64,000 bases of DNA from Sinorhizobium arboris LMG 14919 (GTDB taxonomy: Bacteria; Pseudomonadota; Alphaproteobacteria; Rhizobiales; Rhizobiaceae): NCBI RefSeq assembly GCF_000427465.1, contig NZ_ATYB01000014.1, forward strand, positions 2,007,570 through 2,071,569, given 5' to 3'. Position numbers and translations under genes: made by a program. The notes under the pieces were generated by a model. It ran no database searches. It saw only the letters and a list, made by a program, of their open reading frames with translations, and was not told the origin of the DNA. Below are positions 8,242 through 16,308 of this stretch, in pieces (position 1 is the first letter of the stretch; each line of letters begins with the position of its first letter).

Positions 8242-8427
8242 TTATCCTCGAAGCAACCATACAAGCCCGACGCCGATTAAGACCGATGTCAATCCGGCCA
8301 ATCGGAGCTGATGTTCAGGGACATACGGCAATCGCTTCGCCAGTTCCACCAAAACCAAAGGGGCCAGTGCGTACACCAGCCCCTCGAAGATCAGAAAAAA
8401 GGCAATGCCCGTCAGAAAATCCGACAT
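8242..8427 (-). CDS. DUF2065 small membrane protein
   Basis: A 61-residue protein (MSDFLTGIAFFLIFEGLVYAL...) with two predicted transmembrane helices, residues ~5-27 and ~43-59, and a short charged loop. Length and sequence match DUF2065, a family commonly encoded right after hflC. It starts 7 bp after the hflC stop and ends 5 bp before the ACT gene. Probably an accessory of the HflK/HflC membrane complex, but that is inference from gene order. Confidence 0.85.
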   Translation of the reverse strand: MSDFLTGIAFFLIFEGLVYALAPLVLVELAKRLPYVPEHQLRLAGLTSVLIGVGLVWLLRG

Positions 8428-8434
8428 TGTCCGC

Positions 8435-9367
8435 TCAATCTGCGGTAGCCGGCGCCGTCGGTCCGGGGGCCGGCAGCGGCTGATCCGCTCCACCCGCATT
8501 GTTGAAATAACGGAAGAATTCCGAATGCGGCGAAAGCAAGATGGTTGTGTCCGGGCTGCCGATCGACTGCGCATAGGCCGACATCGATCGGTAGAATTCG
8601 AAGAATCCCGGATCGCGCTGGAAGGCATCGGCAAATATCTGCGTACGCTCCGCTTCGCCCTCACCGCGCAGGATTTCCGAATCACGCTGCGCCTCGGCGA
8701 CAATCTCGACCACCTGGCGATCGGCGATCGCGCGACGTCTCTGGCCTTCCTCGTTACCGCGGGCGCGTATCAGTTCGGCCTCGGCAAGTCGCTCCGCCTT
8801 CATTCGCTCATAGGTCTGCTGAGAGACTTCCTGGGTCAGATCGGTTCGGCGGATGCGCACATCCTCGATATTGAGGCCGAGCGACTCTGCATCCGCCCTG
8901 AGATCCGCCCCGACTTCACGCATCATGGATGCACGCTCGTCCGAGAGTGCCGCTTCGAAGCCCCTCAAACCATAGACCCGGCGCAGCGATGCGTCGAGAC
9001 GGGTCCTGAGGCGCGCCTCGGCAGATTCCCGGTCGCCGGAAACCGTTTCGCGGAAACGACGGGGGTCGGTGATCTTGTATACGACGAAGGCGTCGACTTC
9101 GTAGAACTTGCCGCCCGAAACCTGCACGCGAATATTGTCCAGGTCGAAACGAAGAGCCTGATCTTCGACGTATTGAACCCGATCGGCATCCATGAAAGCG
9201 AAGGGAAGCTTGAAATAGAGGCCCGGCTCTCTCTTTACGTCCCGGATTTCGCCGAAGCGCACGACGATCGCCTGCTGGCGCTCGTTCACGACGAAGATCG
9301 AGGAATAGGCCACGAAAAGAACGGCAGCGAGGATGATCAGGATAATGGAACTGCGGTTGTTGATCAT
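8435..9367 (-). CDS. hflC: Protease modulator HflC (SPFH/band 7)
   Basis: A 310-residue band-7/SPFH protein with one N-terminal transmembrane helix (SIILIILAAVLFVAYSSIFVV) and a large periplasmic domain. HflC with HflK forms a cage around FtsH and modulates its degradation of membrane proteins. NERQQAIVVRFGEI at the start of the SPFH domain and a long coiled-coil (RMKAERLAEAELIRARGNEEGQRRRA) are clear. The ATG overlaps the hflK stop in an ATGA, giving tight translational coupling. Confidence 0.95.
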   Translation of the reverse strand: MINNRSSIILIILAAVLFVAYSSIFVVNERQQAIVVRFGEIRDVKREPGLYFKLPFAFMDADRVQYVEDQALRFDLDNIRVQVSGGKFYEVDAFVVYKITDPRRFRETVSGDRESAEARLRTRLDASLRRVYGLRGFEAALSDERASMMREVGADLRADAESLGLNIEDVRIRRTDLTQEVSQQTYERMKAERLAEAELIRARGNEEGQRRRAIADRQVVEIVAEAQRDSEILRGEGEAERTQIFADAFQRDPGFFEFYRSMSAYAQSIGSPDTTILLSPHSEFFRYFNNAGGADQPLPAPGPTAPATAD

Positions 9368-10452
9368 TGGTTTCCTCCCGACTGCGCGGGCCTGCCGAGT
9401 TCGTTGAGCGGCAGATAGGGCAGCACACCCTGGCCGTTCTTCTCGTCAAGGATGAACTTTTTCGATTTCCCGAGAACACCCTGCATAGTTTCGATGTAGA
9501 GCCGCTTGCGCGTTACATCCGGGGCCTTGGTATATTCGTCGTAGACCGAGATGAAGCGCTGAGCCTCACCCTGGGCCTCCTTTACGACCCGGTCCTTGTA
9601 GGCGGCCGCTTCTTCGCGGATCTGCGCGCCTTGACCCCGCGCCTTACCGAGAACCTGGTTGGCGTACTGGTTGGCCTCCTCGACGAAGCGATCCTCATCC
9701 TGCTCGGCGCGCTGCACTTCGTCGAAGGCATCGGCCACTTCGCGCGGCGGCGCGGCATCCTCGATCGCCACGGTGTTCACCGATATGCCGGCGCCATAGC
9801 TGTCCATCGTCGCCTGAATCGTGTTCTTCACGTCCGCGGCGATCGCCTGGCGATTGTCGCGGAAGATGTCCTGCGCCGGACGGCGGCCGACGACCTCACG
9901 CATTGCGCTTTCGGCCACCTGCTGCAGCGTATCGGCCGGGTGCTCGACATTGAAGAGATAGGCCTTCGGATCGGTAACCGAGAACAGCACGGAGAACTGC
10001 ACATTGACGATGTTCTGATCGCCGCTGAGCATCAGGCCGGCATTCGACTGGCCCGTGCGGCCGCCGATATTCTGTTGCTGCTCCGTCACCTTGACGATCT
10101 CGACGGTTTCGAGCGGCCAGAAGTGATAGTGCAGGCCCGGCATGGAAATTTCTTCTTTCGGCTTGCCGAAGCGCATCTCGACGCCGCGTTCGTCCGGCTG
10201 AACCGTATAAATGGAATTCAGCAGGACGAAACCGAGGATCAACAGGCCGACTATGACGAAGATTCCGCCGTTGAAACCTCCCGGAACCACGTTCTTCAAC
10301 TGATCCTGGCCACGCCGGATGATCTCTTCCAGATCCGGCGGGCCACCTCTTCCGCCACGCGGCCGGTTGGGCCCCTGGCCCCATGGCCCCTGATTGCCGC
10401 CGCCGCCGCCCCACGGGCCGCCGCCGCCGCCATTCTGATTGCTCCAGGGCAT
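9364..10452 (-). CDS. hflK: FtsH protease activity modulator HflK
   Basis: A 362-residue partner of HflC. Residues 1-50 are Gly/Trp/Asn-rich cytoplasmic sequence (PWSNQNGGGGGPWGGGGG), then one transmembrane helix (GGIFVIVGLLILGFVLLNSIYTV), then an SPFH domain (VQPDERGVEMRFGKP) and coiled coil. The frame is open to 10512, but ATG 10452 with GAGG 5 nt upstream begins the conserved MPW start. The gene follows folA by ~190 bp and overlaps hflC by 4 bp. Confidence 0.95.
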   Translation of the reverse strand: MPWSNQNGGGGGPWGGGGGNQGPWGQGPNRPRGGRGGPPDLEEIIRRGQDQLKNVVPGGFNGGIFVIVGLLILGFVLLNSIYTVQPDERGVEMRFGKPKEEISMPGLHYHFWPLETVEIVKVTEQQQNIGGRTGQSNAGLMLSGDQNIVNVQFSVLFSVTDPKAYLFNVEHPADTLQQVAESAMREVVGRRPAQDIFRDNRQAIAADVKNTIQATMDSYGAGISVNTVAIEDAAPPREVADAFDEVQRAEQDEDRFVEEANQYANQVLGKARGQGAQIREEAAAYKDRVVKEAQGEAQRFISVYDEYTKAPDVTRKRLYIETMQGVLGKSKKFILDEKNGQGVLPYLPLNELGRPAQSGGNQ

Positions 10453-10646
10453 CAAAACCTCACTTGCAAGAACTCTGTCGCTGAACGCCCCGCAGGCATT
10501 GCGGCCGGTCACGATGTGAACCCCGTTATAGGTATCATGTGCATTGCTTTCAACGCGATACGGCCGAGTTCACCGTAAATGCGTTAAAATTGTTCGCAGC
10601 CGCGCCGCTGAGGACGGCGAGAGTGCGGGCAGGAGCGGAAGACCGC

Positions 10647-11210
10647 TCAGACTCCGGCGCCTCCGGGCGGCGCCGTGCGGCGGCGCCAGGTCACGAAATG
10701 CATTGCGTGACTGTCTTTCTCGCCGCGTGGAAGATCTTCCTCCGTCACCTTCTCGAAAGTCGCAGGGTCGATGGGAGGGAAGCGCGTGTCGCCATCCACC
10801 TCAGCCTGGACTTCGGTCACGTGCAGCACATCGGCCATGCCGATCGACTGGCGGTAGATCTCGCCGCCACCGATGATGCAGATCTCGTCGGATCCGATCG
10901 CGGCGGCCCGCTCCAGAGCGATCGTGAGCGCCGCTTCCAGAGACGGCGCCACCTCGGCACCGGGAGCCTCGAAGTCGGGATTGCGGCTGATGACGATATT
11001 CGGCCTGCCGGGCAACGGTCGCGCCAGCGAGGCCCAGGTCTTCCGTCCCATGACGACCGGCTTGCCGATCGTCAGTGCCTTGAAGCGCTTGAGATCGGTG
11101 GAAAGCCGCCACGGCAGGCCGCCTTCGCGGCCGATAACTCCATTGGCCGCGACAGCGACGACGAAAACGATCTTCGGCCTGCTTGCCACCTTCTGCTCCG
11201 CTTCAGTCAT
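10647..11210 (-). CDS. folA: Dihydrofolate reductase
   Basis: A 187-residue NADPH-dependent dihydrofolate reductase regenerating tetrahydrofolate consumed by ThyA. The N-terminal IVFVVAVAANGVIGREGGLPW contains the substrate-site pattern, with LPWRLSTDLKRFKALT following (catalytic acidic Asp in TDLKRF) and VVMGRKTWASL plus IIGGGEIYRQ for cofactor binding. The frame extends further upstream, but ATG 11210 starts the conserved protein and overlaps the end of the GST gene by 8 nt. It lies in a thyA-GST-folA run, a common arrangement for thyA and folA. Confidence 0.95.
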   Translation of the reverse strand: MTEAEQKVASRPKIVFVVAVAANGVIGREGGLPWRLSTDLKRFKALTIGKPVVMGRKTWASLARPLPGRPNIVISRNPDFEAPGAEVAPSLEAALTIALERAAAIGSDEICIIGGGEIYRQSIGMADVLHVTEVQAEVDGDTRFPPIDPATFEKVTEEDLPRGEKDSHAMHFVTWRRRTAPPGGAGV

Positions 11211-11808
11211 GAAAACCACTCGGCTTGCTGTCGATTTCACGGGCGCGAACCAGCGCCGCGCGGTCCGTGACGACGCGAATGTAGCGATCTATCACATCGC
11301 TCTCCGGCAGGATCTTGCGCATCCACTGCAGCGCGCTTGCGAGCAAAAGATCGGCGGCGCTCATCGATTCGCCAAGGAGATAGGTGTGCCGTGTGAGCAC
11401 GTCGATCACATGCGTGCACATTTCGGTGTATAGCCGCGCCAGCCCCGGATTGTTCACTGTCACCCCGGAAATATGAGCGAGAGCGGTCGGCTCGATGACA
11501 CCGGCATAATAGGCGAGCCACGACAGATAAGCGCCGCGCTCCGGATGACCCGGCGGACGGCTGAGGCTGCAATCCGGATAGAGATCCGTCAGATATTGCA
11601 CGACCGCGACGGATTCCCAGATCAATGTCCCGTCGTGCAGGAGCGCCGGCACCTGTTTGTGCGGATGCGGATTGTTCTCGTCCGGGCCGCCCGACCCGTC
11701 CCAGCGGCGGATATCGACATAGCGGATCTCGTATTCGGCACCGAGTTCCTCGAGCAGCCAGATGATGCGCGACGAGCGCGACATGGGCGCATGGATCAGC
11801 GTCAGCAT
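11203..11808 (-). CDS. Glutathione S-transferase family protein
   Basis: A 201-residue cytosolic GST. The thioredoxin-like N-domain starts MLTLIHAPMSRSSRIIWLLEELG (catalytic Ser likely in the MSRSS segment) and includes the glutathione-binding PHKQVPALLHDGTLIWESVAVVQYLTDLYP with cis-Pro and ES. The rest is an all-helical C-domain. A GGGAGG site precedes ATG 11808. Substrate unknown. It is placed between thyA and folA and overlaps folA, so it is probably in one operon with them. Confidence 0.9.
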   Translation of the reverse strand: MLTLIHAPMSRSSRIIWLLEELGAEYEIRYVDIRRWDGSGGPDENNPHPHKQVPALLHDGTLIWESVAVVQYLTDLYPDCSLSRPPGHPERGAYLSWLAYYAGVIEPTALAHISGVTVNNPGLARLYTEMCTHVIDVLTRHTYLLGESMSAADLLLASALQWMRKILPESDVIDRYIRVVTDRAALVRAREIDSKPSGFHD

Positions 11809-11907
11809 GGAAACCTCCCGTTGGGCACCGCCAGCAAAGCTGAACAACGGTTTCCCGAAAGTACTTTGAAACCACGCACTTCCGGACGGAAACCGTATGA
11901 GACGCAG

Positions 11908-12702
11908 CTAGACCGCCACCGGCGCCCTGATATGTGAATCGGCTTCATAGCCGACGAGCACAAAGTCTTCGAATCTAAACGAAAATATATCCTTCACCGA
12001 CGGATTTATCTCCATTCTCGGCAGCGGCTTCGGCGTTCTCGTCAGCTGCAGCTGCGCCTGTTCAAAGTGGTTGCGGTAGATATGCGCGTCACCAAGCGTG
12101 TGGACGAAATCGCCGGCTTCGAGCCCCGTCACCTGCGCCACCATCATCGTCAGCAGAGCGTAGGAAGCGATATTGAAGGGCACGCCCAGGAAGATGTCGC
12201 CCGAGCGCTGGTAAAGCTGGCAGGAGAGTTTTCCGTCCGCCACATAGAACTGAAACAGGCAGTGGCAGGGCGGGAGCGCCATATCGTCTACAAGCGCCGG
12301 ATTCCACGCGGAAACGATATGGCGGCGGGAATTCGGATTGCTCTTCAAGCCTTCGATAAGCGCCGCGATCTGGTCGATATGTCCGCCGTCGGGGGTCGGC
12401 CAGGAGCGCCATTGATAACCGTACACAGGTCCGAGCTCGCCGTCTTCATCCGCCCATTCGTCCCATATGCTGACGCCGTTTTCCTTGAGATAGGCGATGT
12501 TCGTGTCGCCTCTCAGGAACCACAGAAGCTCGTGAATGATCGAGCGCAGATGCAGCTTCTTGGTCGTCAGCACGGGGAAACCCTGCGAAAGGTCGAAGCG
12601 CATCTGGTATCCGAAAACCGAGCGCGTGCCCGTACCCGTACGGTCGCCCCGGTCGGTTCCCGTCGTGATCACATGTTCGAGGAGATCGAGATATTGTCGC
12701 AT
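11908..12702 (-). CDS. thyA: Thymidylate synthase
   Basis: The 264-residue ThyA makes dTMP from dUMP using methylene-tetrahydrofolate. It has the nucleophile Cys146 in [12 protein letters not shown], the phosphate-binding Arg in [15 protein letters not shown], and the dUMP motifs [21 protein letters not shown] and [12 protein letters not shown]. Length equals the usual 264 residues. It is the first gene of a minus-strand run continuing through GST, folA and hflKC. Divergence from the small-protein cluster is absent; that cluster reads toward thyA. Confidence 0.97.
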   Translation of the reverse strand: MRQYLDLLEHVITTGTDRGDRTGTGTRSVFGYQMRFDLSQGFPVLTTKKLHLRSIIHELLWFLRGDTNIAYLKENGVSIWDEWADEDGELGPVYGYQWRSWPTPDGGHIDQIAALIEGLKSNPNSRRHIVSAWNPALVDDMALPPCHCLFQFYVADGKLSCQLYQRSGDIFLGVPFNIASYALLTMMVAQVTGLEAGDFVHTLGDAHIYRNHFEQAQLQLTRTPKPLPRMEINPSVKDIFSFRFEDFVLVGYEADSHIRAPVAV

Positions 12703-12856
12703 GCTTTTTCGCCGACGATTCGTTCGTTGCGCCGAAAATAGAACGAACCGTCGCGCGAACCAATGGCGGAATGGTGTTTTCCCGTATTTCGACCCGTCAT
12801 GCGCCCGCGGGCCGAAACGATCCGGCGGAAATCCCCGGCGCAGGCGGCGCGCCGGT

Positions 12857-13075
12857 TCACTTCGCGGGGCGTCGGTTTGCGGCGTGGTCCTGATACTGCT
12901 CGTTCCTCACCGCCCTCTCGTCGAGGCCGCGCGAGCCGGAATGCTGCGCCTTGTCCCTGTTCGACAGAACGTCGTTTTCGCCGAGGACGCCTTCCTTCAG
13001 GTCGGTTTGCGCACCGCTGCCGTCACCTTTGCCCTTGTCGGGCTTTCCCAAGTTCTTCTTGCTGGCGTGAGCCAT
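12857..13075 (-). CDS. Small hydrophilic protein (72 aa), function unknown
   Basis: Encodes [20 protein letters not shown]..., 72 very hydrophilic residues rich in Lys, Gly, Asp and Asn, without a hydrophobic core, so probably disordered. A strong AAAGGAG site lies 7 nt before ATG 13075; the frame continues upstream but without such a signal. It is the last of three tandem small genes on this strand that share composition. Stress-induced small proteins of this type are common in rhizobia; that role is inferred. Confidence 0.75.
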   Translation of the reverse strand: MAHASKKNLGKPDKGKGDGSGAQTDLKEGVLGENDVLSNRDKAQHSGSRGLDERAVRNEQYQDHAANRRPAK

Positions 13076-13127
13076 CGCAGTCTCCTTTCGCCTGTTTGCT
13101 GGAAATGCCGGCCGCCGCCCAGCCTTG

Positions 13128-13370
13128 TCAGTCGCCGGCGCCCTTGTGATGCCTGCTCTCCTGATTCTTCCCGCGCAGAATGCTGCGCTCGTCCGCCTCG
13201 CGGGCATCGCTATGCTCGGTGCTCAAGTCCCGCCCCTTGCGTTGCGCCTTCCTCAAGGCGTCGGAACGGTGCAAATCCGCTTCGGCGTTGAAGTCCTTGT
13301 CCGCGTTCGACGTATTCTCGCGGCCCTGAAGCACGCGCTTCTGTTGCTCTTGTGTCTTTCTGCCGACCAT
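13128..13370 (-). CDS. Small hydrophilic protein (80 aa), function unknown
   Basis: Encodes MVGRKTQEQQKRVLQGRENT... (80 aa), rich in Arg, Gln, Asp and His, with no transmembrane or signal sequence. AGGAG precedes the ATG at a good distance. It lies in the middle of a three-gene run of tiny hydrophilic proteins (spacings 10 bp and ~52 bp). I recognise no family with certainty. Confidence 0.75.
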   Translation of the reverse strand: MVGRKTQEQQKRVLQGRENTSNADKDFNAEADLHRSDALRKAQRKGRDLSTEHSDAREADERSILRGKNQESRHHKGAGD

Positions 13371-13380
13371 TGCCTTGCTC

Positions 13381-13587
13381 CTACTTGTTCGTGCGACCGC
13401 GCTGGTCGGGATTTGCGCCGCCTTGCGGCGTCGTGTCGTTCGCAACATCTCCTTCGATTGTGTTGCCGCGTTTCAGGTCTTCGTAGTCCGACGGTCCGCG
13501 AATGCCCTTCGTGCGTCCGATGCCGGGATCCTGCTTCAGGTCCTTGTCGCTCGGGCGGCGTGTCTTCGGATGTCTGGACGATGTCAT
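13381..13587 (-). CDS. Small hydrophilic protein (68 aa), function unknown
   Basis: Encodes MTSSRHPKTRRPSDKDLKQDP... (68 aa), Lys/Arg/Asp/Gly-rich and probably disordered. An AGGAGGAAGG site sits just before ATG 13587, and a candidate RpoE2 promoter lies 58-82 bp upstream. First gene of the three-gene run toward thyA. No known domain recognised. Confidence 0.78.
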   Translation of the reverse strand: MTSSRHPKTRRPSDKDLKQDPGIGRTKGIRGPSDYEDLKRGNTIEGDVANDTTPQGGANPDQRGRTNK

Positions 13588-13644
13588 CGGCCTTCCTCCT
13601 GCTGTGCGACTTTCCGGGGCGCCCCTGGGTTCACTCTTTCGTTT

Positions 13645-13669
13645 AACCGCACTGGACCGCGAATGTTCC
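13645..13669 (-). promoter_or_regulatory. Candidate RpoE2 (EcfG) general-stress promoter
   Basis: On the minus strand GGAAC (13669-13665), 16 nt, then GGTT (13648-13645). The S. meliloti RpoE2 pattern is GGAAC-N16-17-cgTT, so all but one of the nine conserved positions fit. It lies about 60 bp upstream of the first of three small hydrophilic protein genes, the kind of gene RpoE2 usually controls. Confidence 0.5.
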
Positions 13670-13868
13670 GCGATCGCCGATGCCGTTCGGCAGAGCGAAC
13701 CGGAGCGGATATTTATCGGTGGCAGGGAAACAATCCCGGCGGATCGCCGTTAGGCGAATCTACAGCGCCGCGTTCTTCGCGGATGCGAATTTCTGCATGT
13801 TCATGCCCGAACCGGCTCCGCTCGAGAGAGACATGCAGTAGCGCTTCACAAAAGTCAGGGAGGTGACG

Positions 13869-14315
13869 ATGAGCGCCACAGGTCTCGACGTCTTCGACAA
13901 AACACTGCAAACAACCAACATATGGCTCGGCGAAATCATGGAACACCACGGTCCCGACCGGAAAGTCGCCTGGCACATTCTGAACGTTGTGCTGCGGGTG
14001 TTGCGCGACAGGCTTCCTCCGGAGGTCGCGGCCCATCTCGGCGCGGAACTTCCGCTGATCGTGCGAGGCGCCTATTACGACCAGTACCGGCCGAACCATC
14101 CGCCGGACAAGAGCACCCGCTCACTCGAGCAGTTTCTCGCCCAGATCGCGGAAGGACTGAAGAACACGCGGCCGGTCGATCCGGCCGACGCAGCCAGAAG
14201 CGTGTTTCAGGTTCTTGCGCGACATGTCGACCTTGGCCAGACGGCGAAGGTGCGCGATACCCTGCCCAAGGAAATCCAGTCGCTGTGGCCCGACAGTGTC
14301 GGTGCCGGCGGATAG
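13869..14315 (+). CDS. DUF2267 family protein
   Basis: A 148-residue protein (MSATGLDVFDKTLQTTNIWLGEIMEHHGPDRKVAWHILNVVLRVLRDRLP...). The paired helical modules with the pattern A-x-x-L-x-AVLRxLRDRLPPEVAAHLGAELPLIVRGAYYDQY match DUF2267. Function unknown; these proteins are often stress-induced. GGGAGG precedes ATG 13869. It is divergent from the small hydrophilic protein cluster; a weaker EcfG-like pattern (GGAAA-N17-CGTT, 13726-13751) lies upstream on its strand. Confidence 0.85.
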   Translation: MSATGLDVFDKTLQTTNIWLGEIMEHHGPDRKVAWHILNVVLRVLRDRLPPEVAAHLGAELPLIVRGAYYDQYRPNHPPDKSTRSLEQFLAQIAEGLKNTRPVDPADAARSVFQVLARHVDLGQTAKVRDTLPKEIQSLWPDSVGAGG

Positions 14316-14433
14316 CTGAAACGGAAGGCGGGACGGACAGGAAAGGACCGGCGGCTGTTTGCGGCGCCGCCGAGGCTGTTCTGGTGCCCGGCCGGGTCGT
14401 CGCCGACCGGAAAGCACATTGCTCGCCAGCCGA

Positions 14434-14742
14434 TCAGAGCGTCTGGAGCTTGCCCAGATTCTTGGCGACCAGGTAATAGAAGGTCACGCGCGACTTGCTG
14501 CGGTCATCCGCCATGGCTTTGGCGGTCGCGGCAATGGCCGCATCCGCGTCCGACCCGCCGACGCCGAGTTTCTTCTCGCACCATTTTTCCTTGACGCGTT
14601 CCAGTTCCTTCGGATCCGAGGCCGAAACGAGGGCGGAATCCTTGTTGCGAAGGGCGATCCCGAGATGGCGCACGATCTTGTTGACAACTGCTTCGTCGGC
14701 GTCGCTGTCATACTTCTGCACGTCTGCAAGATAATCAGTCAT
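14434..14742 (-). CDS. DUF2853 family protein
   Basis: A 102-residue helical soluble protein (MTDYLADVQKYDSDADEAVVNKIVRHLGIALRNKDSALVSASDPKELERVKEKW...). Sequence and length fit DUF2853, whose role is unknown. ATG 14742 is preceded by GGAGGCATC. It converges on the DUF2267 gene. Genes of this family often turn up among stress-responsive loci in rhizobia, in keeping with its neighbours. Confidence 0.85.
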   Translation of the reverse strand: MTDYLADVQKYDSDADEAVVNKIVRHLGIALRNKDSALVSASDPKELERVKEKWCEKKLGVGGSDADAAIAATAKAMADDRSKSRVTFYYLVAKNLGKLQTL

Positions 14743-14894
14743 GATGCCTCCACGTTACACTTGCTCTCAAAACTGCCGCCCTTCTCGCGAACCGCGTGCA
14801 GCAGGCGGAGTTTTTCACGCTGCTCGTGTAAGTCAAGCGTTTCGTTCGGTGCTGGGGAGATCGACATAAATCCGTCATTTCCCCGTCGAGAACC

Positions 14895-14923
14895 CTTTTC
14901 TTGGGCACCGGAAAGACCTATAT
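14895..14923 (+). promoter_or_regulatory. sigma70 promoter of the tmRNA gene
   Basis: CTTTTC (14895-14900), 17 nt, CTATAT (14918-14923). The -10 is a perfect match to the rhizobial housekeeping consensus CTTGAC-N17-CTATAT and the -35 matches at 4 of 6. Transcription would begin near 14930, at the expected 5' end of the tmRNA precursor. Confidence 0.65.
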
Positions 14924-14929
14924 GACGAG

Positions 14930-15295
14930 TGCCGCTTTCGGGCGGCTATGGCAATAAACGGGCGATGCAATAAACCCATTGGACCCGGGGGCGGTACCCG
15001 GCGCCTCCACCAAAAACCGGTCAGCATGAAGACCGGCTTTTGATGGGGGCGAAATAGGATCGACAAGGGCGTAAAGATCGACTTTTTGCTCGGCATTGTA
15101 CCACCGTTATCGGGCTAAACTTATAGTTGCAAACGACAACTATGCTGAAGCACGTCTCGCTGCCTAACGGCGGTGCGGCACTTCAAATCAAGTCCTTCCG
15201 GGTAGCACCGTAAGGCGGGGTCCGAAGGCACCTGGCAACAGAAGCCTTCACCTTCTCCCCCGTCGTGAAATGGTCTATAGATGCCTCGATAATTG
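14930..15295 (+). ncRNA. ssrA: Two-piece (circularly permuted) tmRNA
   Basis: tmRNA rescues stalled ribosomes and tags the nascent protein. As in other alphaproteobacteria the gene is permuted. The acceptor piece (about 14930-15012) comes first and ends in CGCCTCC-ACCA. A spacer (15013-15044), removed in maturation, contains the hairpin CCGGTC/GACCGG. The coding piece begins with GGGGGCG (15045-15051), which pairs with CGCCTCC to form the tRNA-like acceptor stem (one G-U). The tag frame is 15129-15167, encoding ANDNYAEARLAA then TAA; the first tag Ala comes from alanyl-tmRNA itself. The 5' end is set by the promoter; the 3' end (15250-15330) is an estimate. Confidence 0.93.
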
Positions 15296-15457
15296 ACTCG
15301 TCATATACTGGCGGGCAATGAAGGATGAGACCGCTGCGCCGACCGCCGTCAAAAGTGAAAGTGCGGCTGTAGCACCTTGAATCGCTGCATGAATTCCTAA
15401 ATGGAGTTCCGGTTATCGGAATCATGCACCAAGTGACTTGAAGAGAACGGGGATCAA

Positions 15458-15976
15458 ATGGGCCAGGACCACATTCGCTACGACATTCTGGCGCAGGATG
15501 CGCTTCGCGGCGTCATTCGCAAGGTGTTGGCCGAAGTTTCCGCCACGGGTCATCTGCCTGGCGATCACCATTTCTTCATCACCTTCCTGACCGGTGCGCC
15601 CGGCGTCCGGATTTCGCAGCACCTCAAGGCCAAGTATCCGGAGCAGATGACGATCGTCGTCCAGCACCAGTTCTGGGATTTGAAAGTTTCCGAAATCGGC
15701 TTCGAGATCGGCCTCTCCTTCTCCGACACACCGGAAAAGCTCGTCATCCCGTTCAATGCAATCCGCGGCTTCTATGATCCCTCGGTCAATTTCGAACTGG
15801 AGTTCGATGTTGCAGCCGGCGAGGAGGAGGAGGAAATCGATTCTGCGGAGATAACCGCCTACCCCCTCGGCGACGCCGACGAGGCCGCAATTGACGAAAG
15901 CACGGAAAAGCCTGATGGCCCGAAGGGCGGTGGCGCTTCCGTCGTGTCGCTGGATTCCTTCCGAAAGAAAAACTGA
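15458..15976 (+). CDS. sspB: SspB-alpha, ClpXP adaptor for ssrA-tagged proteins
   Basis: A 172-residue protein. The N-terminal ~120 residues form the SspB fold (HFFITFLTGAPGVRISQHLKAKYPEQMTIVVQHQFWDLKVSEIGFEIGLSFSDTPEKLVIPFNAIRGFYDPSVNFELEF). A flexible acidic linker follows, ending in the short ClpX-binding tail SVVSLDSFRKKN. SspB holds the ssrA tag and tethers it to ClpX. It lies about 160 bp downstream of ssrA on the same strand, so the tag and its adaptor are encoded together. ATG 15458 follows GAACGGGGAT. Confidence 0.94.
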   Translation: MGQDHIRYDILAQDALRGVIRKVLAEVSATGHLPGDHHFFITFLTGAPGVRISQHLKAKYPEQMTIVVQHQFWDLKVSEIGFEIGLSFSDTPEKLVIPFNAIRGFYDPSVNFELEFDVAAGEEEEEIDSAEITAYPLGDADEAAIDESTEKPDGPKGGGASVVSLDSFRKKN

Positions 15977-15998
15977 CGACACCCGGGAGGCGCGGGCC

Positions 15999-16229
15999 AT
16001 GACCGGCGACGTGATCAATCTGCGTCAATTCCGCAAGCGTCAGGCTCGAACTGAAAAGGAAAAGCAGGCCGAGCAGAATCGCATCAGCTTCGGCCGCAGC
16101 AAGGCCGAGAAATCGCTCACCAAAGCGTTGAACGAGAAAGCCGCAAAGACGCTCGATCAAGGCAGGATCGAGCAGGACAGGCCTGAGCAGGCGGGCGGCG
16201 AAACTTCAGTCGACCGCAAGAAGCCGTGA
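15999..16229 (+). CDS. DUF4169 family protein
   Basis: A 76-residue highly charged protein beginning MTGDVINLRQFRKRQARTEKE, the signature of DUF4169. Mostly helical, Lys/Glu/Arg-rich, no membrane segment. ATG 15999 is preceded by GGGAGG. It starts 22 bp after sspB and is followed by a ribbon-helix-helix protein; this trio is a recurring rhizobial arrangement. Function unknown. Confidence 0.85.
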   Translation: MTGDVINLRQFRKRQARTEKEKQAEQNRISFGRSKAEKSLTKALNEKAAKTLDQGRIEQDRPEQAGGETSVDRKKP

Positions 16230-16308
16230 CCGCAAAAGCGATTCCCGCACAAGGACTTGCGCCTGTTTCCCGAATCGAAGCCGCAGAGACTTGAATCCGT
16301 TTGTGAGC

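Noticed and set aside
13726..13751. RpoE2-like promoter GGAAA-N17-CGTT before the DUF2267 gene
   Set aside because: One mismatch in the -35 core (GGAAA for GGAAC); mentioned in the gene entry but too weak for its own feature.
14750..15457. tRNA gene in the non-coding region before sspB
   Set aside because: The CCA end and acceptor stem belong to the permuted tmRNA; no cloverleaf with anticodon arm is present.
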